A program made the translations under genes and the position numbers. A stretch of 21,266 nucleotides of DNA from JAVBSX01 sp031549145 (GTDB lineage: Bacteria > Planctomycetota > Planctomycetia > Pirellulales > Thermoguttaceae), in the NCBI GenBank assembly GCA_031549145.1, contig JAVBQI010000011.1:1-21266 (forward strand), written 5' to 3'. The notes under the pieces were generated by a model. That model was not told the origin of the DNA and did no database searches. It was given only the letters and a program-made list of their open reading frames with translations. Shown piece after piece: positions 14,106-21,266 of this stretch; the first letter of the stretch is position 1, and each line of letters opens with the position of its first letter.

Positions 14106-15152
14106 TTACGGATGCGTATGCGACGTCGATTCGTTGCCGGTTTGCGGGTCGCACATTTGCCGATAAACGTCTTTGGTCATATCGTCGTTGAGAACATCAA
14201 CGTGCCCGTCCGCGTAGGTTACGATCACGATCCCCGGGTGATTCGACGACGGCCGGGCGTGTCCAATCGTACCTGATGCATTCTGATCCTGATTTCCCTG
14301 GTTCAAAAACCTGACCCGTGCGCCGGCAGCGGAATAGTCCCCCCAGATGAAGCCGATATCTTTGACCGCTCCGCATTCCGTTGACATCCGTTTCGAGGGA
14401 TTGGAAGTGGCGGGGTCGTTTTCTTCGTCGTACCAAAACTGGTCGGCAACATCCGTATTGACCACGTTGCGCAACCAGTTTGTTCCCTGAAGATTTTCGG
14501 CCATCATAATCACGTTGCTCGCCCCCTTTTTAATGCTGTCAAGGGTTACGACCCGGTAAGGCGAATGTCCTAAAGTCGCTGCGGGATAAGCCTTCGTTCG
14601 CATGTCGTAAAACAGCCCGCATTCGAATTTTTCATCAACGGCACCCGAGAGAGGATTTGGAAGCGCCGTGTTAGAGTTGAAATAGTAATACTCTCCGCAA
14701 TTGACGACATAACCTAAATCGGTGTAGTTGATATTTGTCGTACCGGGAAGGGTTGCGGTCGGCCGCTCCGTATCCGAGGGACAGTATAATCCGGGAATTC
14801 GGTTATCTGCCGTAGGCGTATAAGTGCCCTTCAAATAAGAATCGTACACGGGCTTTTGGCCCATGTGCGGCAAGATCGCGACGAGCCAGCTCATTTCGTA
14901 ATTGAGCTTCGTGCCGACCAGCGGCGGCAGTTCGCCGTCGGTCGTGTTCGCGTAGGCGAGGATCGCCGTCGCGATTTGTTTCTGGTTGTTAATGCAGGTC
15001 GCCCGACGGGAAGCTTCGCGCGCGGCCATGAGACCGACGGTCAGCAAGCCGGCGAGAATGCCGATGATCGCGATCACGACCAACAGTTCGACCAACGTAA
15101 ACGCCGCCCGGTTGCGGCCGCTCGACCGATGAGTGAAAGAATAACGTAACAT
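14106..15152 (-). CDS. DUF1559 (pilin-like, planctomycete type) protein
   Basis: A 348-residue protein of the DUF1559 family, which is greatly expanded in planctomycetes and thought to be exported through a type II/IV pilin-like pathway. The start at 15152 is chosen over 15209 because AAGGGG stands 7 bases upstream and the leader is short. Residues about 17-36 form the prepilin methylation motif FTLVELLVVIAIIGILAGLL, with a prepilin peptidase site before the Phe. A globular domain follows with the conserved YCPSD block, and the H-x(n)-DG signature HPGIVIVTYADGHV ends it. The function is unknown; surface or periplasmic location is inferred from the family. It sits between polysaccharide genes, but these proteins occur scattered in planctomycete genomes, so a shared role is not implied. 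Confidence 0.95.
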   Translation of the reverse strand: MLRYSFTHRSSGRNRAAFTLVELLVVIAIIGILAGLLTVGLMAAREASRRATCINNQKQIATAILAYANTTDGELPPLVGTKLNYEMSWLVAILPHMGQKPVYDSYLKGTYTPTADNRIPGLYCPSDTERPTATLPGTTNINYTDLGYVVNCGEYYYFNSNTALPNPLSGAVDEKFECGLFYDMRTKAYPAATLGHSPYRVVTLDSIKKGASNVIMMAENLQGTNWLRNVVNTDVADQFWYDEENDPATSNPSKRMSTECGAVKDIGFIWGDYSAAGARVRFLNQGNQDQNASGTIGHARPSSNHPGIVIVTYADGHVDVLNDDMTKDVYRQMCDPQTGNESTSHTHP

Positions 15153-15276
15153 GGGAATCCCCTTTCGGATAATAAAAAATAAATTTCGGAAAAAAATATG
15201 GATGTTCAATATTTCTTATTGTCCCACAAACTGCTGGGGTTTTCCAGCATTTTCAGAAAAAATTTTTGAAAAGCGC

Positions 15277-15311
15277 AAAAAAAGGGCCGGAACCGTGTGT
15301 TGTTCCGACCC
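15277..15311 (-). terminator. Intrinsic terminator of the aminotransferase gene
   Basis: On the minus strand, GGGTCGGAAC (15311-15302), an 8-base loop, then GTTCCGGCCC (15293-15284) and seven Ts (15283-15277). All ten pairs form in the minus-strand RNA, one as a U-G wobble that would be a C-A mismatch on the other strand, so the direction is clear. It lies about 55 bases past the stop codon. Confidence 0.8.
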
Positions 15312-15322
15312 TCTGGGAATGT

Positions 15323-15353
15323 CCGGCAGTCGGGACCATAGGTCCCCGGCTCG
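15323..15353. repeat. GGGACC palindrome
   Basis: GGGACC-ATA-GGTCCC (15332-15346) with outer CCGGCAGTC and CGGCTCG flanks. It resembles the GGGACC-GAGA-GGTCCC hairpin at 1826-1840, which also has CGAGCCG beside it, so the two may belong to one repeat family. Confidence 0.5.
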
Positions 15354-15366
15354 TTGTTTGCCCGTT

Positions 15367-16584
15367 TTAAGCCGCGTCGCGCTTCGGGGCGGTCGACGGG
15401 AAGGTTTTTCGCGAGCGGTTGGCGGCAAAATACGCTTTGATCGCTTCGACAACCGTGTTTTGCTCATCGACCGTCAATTCGGGGTACATGGGCAAAGCAA
15501 GCACTTCTCGCGAAGCTTTGTAGGTTTCCGGCAAATCCTGCGGAGCGTAGCCGAGATTCCGGAAGCATTCCTGTTCGTGTAGCCCGAGCGGGTAATAGAT
15601 TTCCGAACCGATTTTCTGTTCGGCCAATTCCGCACGCAGCGTATCCCGGTGTCCGTCGGGAATCCGAACCACGTATTGGTTCCAAACATGCCGCCGAAAC
15701 GGCAGCGCGGTCGGAATCGTCACGTCCTGATCGACGCCCGAGATCATGAAAAGGTTGTGATACCGTTCCGCGTTTTGGCCGCGCATCATCGTCCAGCTTT
15801 CCAAATACCGGAGTTTGATGTTCAAAATCGTCGCCTGGAACGAATCGAGCCTGCTGTTGATGCCGACGATTTGGTGATAGTAACGCGGTTCCATTCCGTG
15901 CCCGCGGAGCAGGAACAGCTTTTTCGCGAGGTCCGCGTCCGTGGTCGTCACCATTCCGCCGTCCCCGGCCCCGCCGAGGTTTTTCGTCGGATAAAAACTG
16001 AGTGCGGTCATATGCCCCCAGGAACCAGCCCGACGGCCTTCCAATTCCGCCCCGATCGATTGGGCGGCGTCTTCAATGACGACGGCGTCGGATTGAGCGG
16101 CGATTCCCAGAATCTCCTTCATTTCGGCCATCTGACCGTAAAGATGGACGGGAATGATCGCCTTGGTTTTCGAATTCGCCTTCTTTTTGACGTCTTCGAC
16201 CGAAATGTTGTAGGAAATCGGGTCGATGTCTGCGAAGACCGGCGTCGCCCCCAATCGGCTCACGCAGCTGGCCGTCGCGAAGAACGTAAAGCTCGGGACG
16301 ATCACCTCATCGCCCGGTTGGATGTCGGCGGCCATCAGCCCGAGCAGCAGGGCGTCGCTCCCGGAAGCACAGCCGATCGCATGATCCGCTTGACAGTAGG
16401 CGGCGAGCGAGGTTTCGAGTTTTTTCACTTCCGGGCCGAGGACGAATTGGCCCGTGTCGCACACATTTTTCAAGGCGGCGACCATTTCGTCCTTGATCAG
16501 CGAATGATGCCGGGCGAGGTCGAGAAGCGGAACAGGTTGACGGAACGGTAAAACCGGGCTGGGGTTATTGAAATTCCCTTTCAT
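15367..16584 (-). CDS. DegT/DnrJ/EryC1/StrS sugar aminotransferase
   Basis: A 405-residue PLP-dependent aminotransferase that adds an amino group to a keto-sugar nucleotide for surface glycan synthesis. The start at 16584 (MKGNFNNPSP) is chosen; the upstream in-frame Met at 16641 would read through a CTGTAG repeat remnant. Family motifs: VPLLDLARHH near the N-terminus, TGQFVLGPEV, GCASGSDALLLGL (PLP phosphate), PSFTFFATAS, IPVHLYGQ, VIEDAAQSIGA (PLP-binding Asp), and SFYPTKNLGGAGDGG with Lys201 as the Schiff-base residue. Length is typical. It lies 199 bases downstream of the nucleotide-sugar dehydrogenase on the same strand. That pairing recalls the wbpA and wbpE genes of 2,3-diacetamido-uronic acid synthesis, but the dehydrogenase and acetyltransferase that would act between them are not here. 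The exact substrate is unproven. Confidence 0.93.
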   Translation of the reverse strand: MKGNFNNPSPVLPFRQPVPLLDLARHHSLIKDEMVAALKNVCDTGQFVLGPEVKKLETSLAAYCQADHAIGCASGSDALLLGLMAADIQPGDEVIVPSFTFFATASCVSRLGATPVFADIDPISYNISVEDVKKKANSKTKAIIPVHLYGQMAEMKEILGIAAQSDAVVIEDAAQSIGAELEGRRAGSWGHMTALSFYPTKNLGGAGDGGMVTTTDADLAKKLFLLRGHGMEPRYYHQIVGINSRLDSFQATILNIKLRYLESWTMMRGQNAERYHNLFMISGVDQDVTIPTALPFRRHVWNQYVVRIPDGHRDTLRAELAEQKIGSEIYYPLGLHEQECFRNLGYAPQDLPETYKASREVLALPMYPELTVDEQNTVVEAIKAYFAANRSRKTFPSTAPKRDAA

Positions 16585-16599
16585 TGGAGTGCTCTTCCT

Positions 16600-16612
16600 T
16601 GAGGCTGTAGGA
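16600..16612. repeat. Remnant of the CTGTAG repeat family
   Basis: GAGGCTGTAGGAG, 16 bases upstream of the aminotransferase start codon. Only one arm fragment remains; it is the third case of this motif next to a start codon in the window. Confidence 0.4.
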
Positions 16613-16782
16613 GAAAATGGGAGGCGGAATAAATACAACAACTATTCCAATTATCGTATTATCCGCCGGTTTTCTGAAAGATAAATGATTATCGATTTCC
16701 CGTCAAGAGCAATTTCTTGACGAGAAAATCGCGGGATCAAGGCTCAAGGAGCGCGGAGTACCGGCTAAATGAATAGGGGAGG

Positions 16783-18102
16783 TCACGCTTTGACGATTTT
16801 TTTGCGGCCATTCTTTACGTTTTTGGTCGCGTTTCGGGTGTCGACGACCAGCTTTGCGTTTTTCACGATTTCGTTGTAATCGTAAAGACTGTGGTCCGTC
16901 GCGATCAAAATGCAATCTTGCGATGCTAGAAATTGCGGGGTCAGTTCCTGACTTTTCATTTCCGGAACGTCCCAATGCCGCATTTTCGGCAGAGCGGGGA
17001 TGTGCGGATCGTTGTACGTAACGACCGCCCCTTTTTTGCGAAGGCGGTCCATCAATTCGAACGACGGGCTTTCGCGCGGGTCGTCGACATCTTTTTTGTA
17101 AGCGGCTCCCAAAACGCAAATTTTGCTCCCTTTGACCGATTTGCCGTGATCGTTGAGCGCATCGCCGATCTTCCGGACGACGAAAAGCGGCATCGAGGTG
17201 TTGATTTCCCCGGCCAATTCGATAAACCGGGTTGTCAATCCCGCCTTTCTCGCGCACCAACTGAGGTAAAACGGGTCGATCGGGATGCAATGCCCCCCCA
17301 AACCGGGGCCGGGATAAAATGCTTGGAAACCGAACGGCTTGGTTTTGGCGGCCTCGATCACCTCCCAGACGTCGATCCCGAGCCGTTCGAAGACGATCTT
17401 GAGCTCGTTGACCATTGCGATATTGACGCAACGGTACGTGTTTTCGACGATCTTCGCCGCTTCGGCGACTTCGCAGGAGGAAACCTGCACGACCTTGACG
17501 ATCGCGTGCCCGTACAAGGCACTCGCCAAACGGCCGCTTTCGGTGTCGAACCCGCCGACGACTTTCGGAATCCGCTCGGCGGAAAAGTCCGGGTTGCCCG
17601 GATCTTCCCGCTCGGGACTGAACGCGAGGAAATAATCTTTCCCGACGGTCAGCTTCGATTTCGCGAGGATCGGGAGTACCACGTCCCGGGTCGTGCCGGG
17701 ATAGGTCGTGCTTTCGAGAACGATCAGCTGCCCGGGGCGAAGCTGCTCGGCGATCGTCCGGCAGGTCGATTCGACGTAAAAGAGGTCCGGATCGCGGCTG
17801 TCGTTGAGCGGAGTCGGAACGGCGATCAAAATCGCATCGGCTTCCCGGAGTTTTTTGGGATCGGCCGTCGGCTCGAACGTCCCGTCACCGACGCATTGTT
17901 TGATCCAATCGGACGAAATGTGGGCGATATAACTTTTCCCTTTTTTGAGCCGGTCGACCTTTTTCTGGTCGACATCATACCCGATCGTCTTGAAGCCCGC
18001 CTTGATAAACGCCCGGATGAGCGGCAAGCCGACGTATCCGAGGCCGATAACGCCGATTTTGGCCTTTTTGTTAGCGATCAGCGAAGCAAGTTTGTCTTTC
18101 AT
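16783..18102 (-). CDS. wbpA: UDP-N-acetyl-D-glucosamine 6-dehydrogenase-like (WbpA type)
   Basis: A 439-residue nucleotide-sugar dehydrogenase that oxidises the C6 hydroxyl of a UDP-hexose or UDP-N-acetylhexosamine to a uronic acid with two NAD+. Three domains are seen: the N-terminal Rossmann fold with IGVIGLGYVGLPL (16-28), IAVPTPLNDSRDPDL (about 93-107), and the STTYPGTT motif; the central helix region with EVAEAAKIVENTYR; and GPGLGGHCIPIDP with catalytic Cys272, then the C-terminal domain with GAAYKKDVDDPRESPS. The sequence is closer to the WbpA/WecC group acting on N-acetyl sugars than to UDP-glucose dehydrogenase, by motif style only. Its promoter (18185-18213) gives a leader of about 75 bases. 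It is the first gene of the minus-strand polysaccharide set. Confidence 0.92.
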   Translation of the reverse strand: MKDKLASLIANKKAKIGVIGLGYVGLPLIRAFIKAGFKTIGYDVDQKKVDRLKKGKSYIAHISSDWIKQCVGDGTFEPTADPKKLREADAILIAVPTPLNDSRDPDLFYVESTCRTIAEQLRPGQLIVLESTTYPGTTRDVVLPILAKSKLTVGKDYFLAFSPEREDPGNPDFSAERIPKVVGGFDTESGRLASALYGHAIVKVVQVSSCEVAEAAKIVENTYRCVNIAMVNELKIVFERLGIDVWEVIEAAKTKPFGFQAFYPGPGLGGHCIPIDPFYLSWCARKAGLTTRFIELAGEINTSMPLFVVRKIGDALNDHGKSVKGSKICVLGAAYKKDVDDPRESPSFELMDRLRKKGAVVTYNDPHIPALPKMRHWDVPEMKSQELTPQFLASQDCILIATDHSLYDYNEIVKNAKLVVDTRNATKNVKNGRKKIVKA

Positions 18103-18184
18103 TGTTGGTAATCGAAAAGGGTGAAAAACGAAAAGGAAAGGACGAAGGTTGCCGATCAGGTTTTTACCGGACTCGCTTTAGCGT

Positions 18185-18213
18185 ATCATAAATGATGTTT
18201 ATTGAAAAGGCAA
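18185..18213 (-). promoter_or_regulatory. Promoter of the wbpA gene
   Basis: Minus-strand TTGCCT (18213-18208) and TATGAT (18190-18185) with the ideal 17-base spacing. It lies about 80 bases upstream of the start codon. Confidence 0.6.
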
Positions 18214-18358
18214 TAAAAATCGCCCCCTTGTTTTTTGGATACGGGTCGTTTTTCGAACACGGTAGGTTGCCGGCCTTCTTTTGTCGTCTCAAACTCGCAA
18301 CCAAATTCGCTCGCCCGCCGCGCCTTGGCCTCACCTTTTCGGTGCTGCGGTTATCGGT

Positions 18359-18364
18359 TAAAAT
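18359..18364 (+). promoter_or_regulatory. Possible -10 box of galT
   Basis: TAAAAT 38 bases upstream of the galT start codon. No good -35 box is present, so this is a weak call. Confidence 0.25.
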
Positions 18365-18402
18365 CAACGCATTATCCGCGAAAAACTTTCCCGCGAAGTC
18401 CC

Positions 18403-19563
18403 ATGCCACAATTTCGAAAAGATCCCCTCACCGGCCGTTGGGTGATCGTCGCCGAAGAACGGATCAACCGGCCCAACCAGTTCGACATCGACAGCGATTC
18501 TCAGGACGCGGAATCGTCGGCCCTTTGTCCGTTTTGCCCCGGCAACGAAGACAAGACCCCGGACGAAATCGACCGGTTCGGCTCCGCGACCGAATGGTCG
18601 GTCCGCGTCATCCCGAACCTGTATCCGGCCGTTCAACGGTACGAGGAGTTTCCGGACCACAGGTCGTTCCAAATCCGATACGGGGCGATGCTCGATGTCG
18701 ATTATCCCCTGGCCCGGTACGAAGAGACCTTTTCAACGCCGATTCCCGGTGCCGGGATGCACGAACTGATCGTCGATTCCCCCCGGCATATCCTTTGCCT
18801 CTCCGATTTGAACGATCAGGAGGTCGTCAAAACGTTCCGGATGTATCGTCAACGGCTGCTCGCCCTCGGCAGCGAAAACCGGTACGCCCACGCCCTGATT
18901 TTCAAGAACGTCGGCAATGCGTCCGGGGCCTCGCTTTACCATGCGCATACCCAGTTGTTGGCGATCCCGTTTTTGTCGCCGCCGATCCAACGCGAACTGC
19001 AACGGGCGATCGCCTTCCGCCGGGAAATGGACGAATGTTTTTGGTGTACGCACCTCGCCCATGAGATCAAGGACGGCTCCCGGATCATCGAAGAAGGGGA
19101 GCACTTCGTTTCGCTTTGCCCTTATGTCAGCCGTTTTCCGGCGGAAACGGTCATTTATCCGAAAAGGCATATTTCGCATTTCGAGACGCTCAAGGAATCC
19201 GAACTCCAGGAATGCGCCCGAATGGTTCGTCGGACGATCCGGCTGTTGGACAAGGCGGTCGATTGGCACAAAGGCCGCTTGTCCTACAACATGATCGTCA
19301 AGTCCGGTCCGTTCGTTTACAGCGGGCCGATGAACGCCTCGGACCTGTCCGATTCCGCGTTTTGGCTCCAGCGGCTCGATTATTCCTACGAACGGGTGTA
19401 TCATTTTCATATCGTGATCCTGCCGAGTTTGGCGAAGGCCGCCGGATTCGAATGGGGCTCCGGCATGCACATCAACCCGATCGCCCCGGAAACGGCCGCC
19501 GCCCGATTGCGCAGCGTCCTCCCTATGATTCAGGCCCAAGAGAAAAACGAAGGCGAATCATAA
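18403..19563 (+). CDS. galT: Galactose-1-phosphate uridylyltransferase family protein
   Basis: A 386-residue nucleotidylyltransferase of the HIT superfamily; GalT exchanges UMP between UDP-glucose and galactose 1-phosphate in the Leloir pathway. The start at 18403 (MPQFRKDPLTGRWVIVA) matches the family start exactly, so the 56 upstream in-frame codons are not coding. Motifs: CPFCPGNE (Cys42, Cys45, metal site), VRVIPNLYPA, GMHELIVDSPRH, NVGNASGASLYHAHTQ with the nucleophilic His182, and CFWCTH (Cys212, Cys215). The active-site triad is HAH where most enzymes have HPH. Related plant and bacterial members transfer AMP, so the nucleotide is not certain. No galK or galE is nearby; lysA follows 96 bases later on the same strand. 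Confidence 0.88.
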   Translation: MPQFRKDPLTGRWVIVAEERINRPNQFDIDSDSQDAESSALCPFCPGNEDKTPDEIDRFGSATEWSVRVIPNLYPAVQRYEEFPDHRSFQIRYGAMLDVDYPLARYEETFSTPIPGAGMHELIVDSPRHILCLSDLNDQEVVKTFRMYRQRLLALGSENRYAHALIFKNVGNASGASLYHAHTQLLAIPFLSPPIQRELQRAIAFRREMDECFWCTHLAHEIKDGSRIIEEGEHFVSLCPYVSRFPAETVIYPKRHISHFETLKESELQECARMVRRTIRLLDKAVDWHKGRLSYNMIVKSGPFVYSGPMNASDLSDSAFWLQRLDYSYERVYHFHIVILPSLAKAAGFEWGSGMHINPIAPETAAARLRSVLPMIQAQEKNEGES

Positions 19564-19659
19564 TTGTTCCCGGCATGAAACCGCCCTTAATTGAGTGGCA
19601 AGTGATGCGTCCGACTTTTTCTCGCTTCCCACTCCCCACTTCTCACTTCCCACTCCCCT

Positions 19660-20910
19660 ATGCTCAGATCAGAAATCGCTCATATTCCGGTCAGTCAACT
19701 CGCCGAAGAATTCGGTACGCCGCTGTTCGTGTACGATGCCGAATCGATTCGCAAGCGGTATCGCGAATTGGCCCAATTCGATGTCGTCCGGTACGCACAA
19801 AAAGCGTGCTCCAACCTCGCGATCCTCCGGCTGCTCCGGGAAGAAGGGGCGGCCGTCGATTCGGTCAGCGCCAACGAACTGCATCGGGCGATCGCCGCCG
19901 GGTTTTCGTTCGAACGCGACCCGAAAACGAATGTCGAGCCGTGCGTTTATACGGCCGATATCTTTGATCGGGAAACCCTTGATCTGGTCGTTGAAAAAGA
20001 CATTCCGGTCAACTGCGGCTCGATCGACATGATCGAACAACTGGGCCGTCGCGCTCCCGGCCGGGAAATCACGGTCCGGATCAACCCCGGTTTTGGGCAT
20101 GGGCATTCCCGCAAGACGAACACCGGCGGGGATCAGTCGAAACACGGCATCTGGCTCGAACAGATCGAGGAGTGCAAGGTGGTTGCGGCCCGTTACAAAT
20201 TGGAGATCACCGGCCTGCATACGCATATCGGTAGCGGCTGCGATTTCGAACACCTGAGCCAGGTCTGCGGGACCTTGGGAAAGATCGCCCTCGAATTTGG
20301 ACCGGGCATCCGCATGCTCAGCACCGGCGGCGGCTTGCCGATCCCGTACCGGCCCGATGAGACGGAGATTGATATCGACCGGTATTTCCGGCTCTGGGAC
20401 GAAACCCGACGGTCGCTCGAAGAGGCGTTCCGACACAAAATCACTCTGGAAATCGAGCCGGGTCGATACCTCGTCGCAGAAAGCGGTTATCTCGTTTCGG
20501 AAATCCGGGCGATCAAACACCAGGGGGACAACCTGTTTTATTTGGTCGACGCGGGCTTCAACAATCTCGCCCGGCCGATCCTGTATGGTGCGTACCATCC
20601 GATTTCGGTCGCGAGGAAAGACGACCGGAAAGAGAGCGCAGAAGAAGTCGAGGTAACCGTCGGCGGCCCGCTTTGCGAATCGGGGGACATTTTTACCCAA
20701 GAGGACGGCGGTTTCGTCGCCAAAAGACGCCTGCCCAAGGCCGAGGTCGGCGATTATCTCATTTTCGAAATCGCGGGCGCCTACGGCTCGGTAATGGGCT
20801 CGAACTACAATTCGAAGCCGCTGGCCGCCGAGGTTTTGATCGATGCCGGCAAGGCGAAGCTGATCCGTCGTCGGCAAACCTTCGTCCAAATGATCCAGAA
20901 CGAGATCTGA
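19660..20910 (+). CDS. lysA: Diaminopimelate decarboxylase
   Basis: A 416-residue PLP-dependent fold-III enzyme that decarboxylates meso-diaminopimelate to lysine, the last step of lysine synthesis. Motifs: FGTPLFVYD (18-26), VRYAQKACSN with PLP Lys48, VDSVSANEL, LHTHIGSG (His189), STGGGLPIPY, LEIEPGRYLVAESG, GGPLCESGDIF (Cys339 of the partner subunit's active site), and AGAYGSVMGSNYNSKPLAAE. YAQKAC replaces the more common YA-KAN, as in one LysA subgroup with the longer KTNVEPCVYTADIFD segment. The start has no Shine-Dalgarno; the preceding 40 bases are a pyrimidine-rich run of CCCACT-like repeats. Another in-frame Met is not available nearby. The identity is secure. Confidence 0.95.
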   Translation: MLRSEIAHIPVSQLAEEFGTPLFVYDAESIRKRYRELAQFDVVRYAQKACSNLAILRLLREEGAAVDSVSANELHRAIAAGFSFERDPKTNVEPCVYTADIFDRETLDLVVEKDIPVNCGSIDMIEQLGRRAPGREITVRINPGFGHGHSRKTNTGGDQSKHGIWLEQIEECKVVAARYKLEITGLHTHIGSGCDFEHLSQVCGTLGKIALEFGPGIRMLSTGGGLPIPYRPDETEIDIDRYFRLWDETRRSLEEAFRHKITLEIEPGRYLVAESGYLVSEIRAIKHQGDNLFYLVDAGFNNLARPILYGAYHPISVARKDDRKESAEEVEVTVGGPLCESGDIFTQEDGGFVAKRRLPKAEVGDYLIFEIAGAYGSVMGSNYNSKPLAAEVLIDAGKAKLIRRRQTFVQMIQNEI

Positions 20911-20920
20911 CTCCCCAATA

Positions 20921-20944
20921 CGAGCCCCAAGCGTCAGCGCGGGG
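20921..20944. repeat. Single arm of the AAGCGTCAGCGC repeat
   Basis: CGAGCCCCAAGCGTCAGCGC followed by GGGG. It is the same arm as in the 14025-14098 hairpin, but no inverted partner follows, so this is a solo half. Confidence 0.75.
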
Positions 20945-20990
20945 TGATACTGAACCCAGACAAATTTTGCCCCTGATTTTGGAATAATAT

Positions 20991-21062
20991 CGTCACCCCC
21001 GCGCAGGCGGGGGTCCAGAGGGAAACCGTAAACTCTGGATCCCCGCCTGCGCGGGGATGACG
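20991..21062. repeat. 72-bp palindromic element, intact copy
   Basis: The left arm is 20991-21020 (CGTCACCCCCGCGCAGGCGG and onward) and the right arm is 21033-21062 (CTCTGGATCCCCGCCTGCGC and onward to GATGACG). The arms pair along about 30 bases with two mismatches, and the spacer is GGAAACCGTAAA. It is the best copy for defining the family. Confidence 0.9.
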
Positions 21063-21110
21063 AAATGTCAGATCAAAATTTTTTGGACAGGTCAATAATT
21101 GCGGCCGTCC

Positions 21111-21266
21111 TTACGGTTCAATCTCCTCGGCCGTGCCGCGAATCAGTTCAGTGAGCCGTTCCAGGGGCGTCGATTGCTCCAGGACTTCGACGCGGCCGGT
21201 CCGGTAGGCGACGTTGAGGCAACGAGTATGCGGACAACCGATCCCGTCCGGGCTGCAATCGATTCC
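21111..21266 (-). CDS. C-terminal end of an unidentified protein (cut by the window edge)
   Basis: The last 51 residues of a minus-strand frame that is open to the window edge and stops at TAA (21113-21111). The visible part has three cysteines in a GIDCSPDGIGCPHTRC arrangement, which looks like a metal-binding or disulfide cluster, followed by VAYRTGRVEVLE and a helical tail LERLTELIRGTAEEIEP. I do not recognise the family. The GC-rich third positions agree with real coding sequence. The start and most of the gene are outside the window. Confidence 0.6.
   Translation of the reverse strand, partial: GIDCSPDGIGCPHTRCLNVAYRTGRVEVLEQSTPLERLTELIRGTAEEIEP

Larger units (their letters stand above)
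18103..18402. other. Divergent intergenic region between wbpA and galT
   Basis: Contains the minus-strand wbpA promoter at 18185-18213 and, towards galT, a TAAAAT (18359-18364) that may be its -10 box. GGTTGC near 18264 and GCAACC near 18296 could pair weakly. No gene or strong palindromic repeat is seen here, in contrast to most other gaps in the window. Confidence 0.45.

Noticed and set aside
16933..18111. Plus-strand open frame opposite the wbpA-like gene
   Set aside because: Antisense shadow rich in Arg, Asp and Phe; no family resemblance.
18235..18402. Longer N-terminus for the galT-like protein
   Set aside because: The 56 extra codons have no similarity to the family and include the probable promoter; the family start MPQFRKDPLTGRW is at 18403.
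19669..20889. Minus-strand open frame opposite lysA
   Set aside because: Mirror of the lysA coding pattern; lysA has all family motifs on the plus strand.

Overview
The window looks like a chromosomal segment of a planctomycete (Planctomycetota, probably Pirellulales-like). The main evidence is a DUF1559 protein with an N-terminal pilin-type methylation helix and a C-terminal DG motif, which is a hallmark expanded family of that phylum. A planctomycete-style L33, a lipoprotein of planctomycete type, moderately high GC, weak Shine-Dalgarno sites at many genes and intergenic gaps packed with palindromic repeats point the same way. The lineage is inferred from these features, not from a marker-gene search.

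Layout. 1-2258: ispE (minus), a lipoprotein (minus), a candidate structured RNA at about 1811-1985, and the short ribosomal gene rpmG (2088-2258, plus). 2506-4335: recJ (plus). 4458-5459: an adenosine/adenine deaminase family gene (minus) whose last codons lie in a tandem 7-mer. 5805-6692: a secreted SMP-30/gluconolactonase-like protein (plus). 6819-13092 (all minus): a drug-efflux locus in the order tetR, membrane-fusion lipoprotein, RND pump. It is interrupted between the last two genes by an IS200-like/REP-associated transposase gene, bracketed by inverted arrays of three hairpins, and by a DUF2442-like gene. 13344-18102 (all minus): a surface-polysaccharide set read as nucleotide-sugar dehydrogenase (wbpA-like), DegT-type aminotransferase, DUF1559 protein and GmhA-like isomerase, with separate promoters and terminators visible. 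18403-20910: galT-like gene and lysA (plus). 21111-21266: the C-terminal end of an unidentified minus-strand gene cut by the window edge.

How parts work together. The TetR gene has a good sigma70-type promoter with a 14-bp near-palindrome between the -35 and -10, and a second inverted copy near the start codon. This is the expected architecture of an autorepressed efflux operon. The dehydrogenase and aminotransferase could act in sequence on a UDP-sugar (UDP-GlcNAc to the uronic acid, then amination after oxidation elsewhere). No outer-membrane channel for the efflux pump lies in the window.

Beyond genes, at least five palindromic repeat families occupy the gaps. They are a 72-bp element with 30-bp inverted ends, an AAGCGTCAGCGC hairpin, a GCGTACTGCGTACGC hairpin, a CTGTAG-rich hairpin placed just upstream of start codons, and the three-hairpin array around the transposase. 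The two best candidates for something undescribed are the structured RNA upstream of rpmG and the inverted three-hairpin transposase unit inside the efflux locus.
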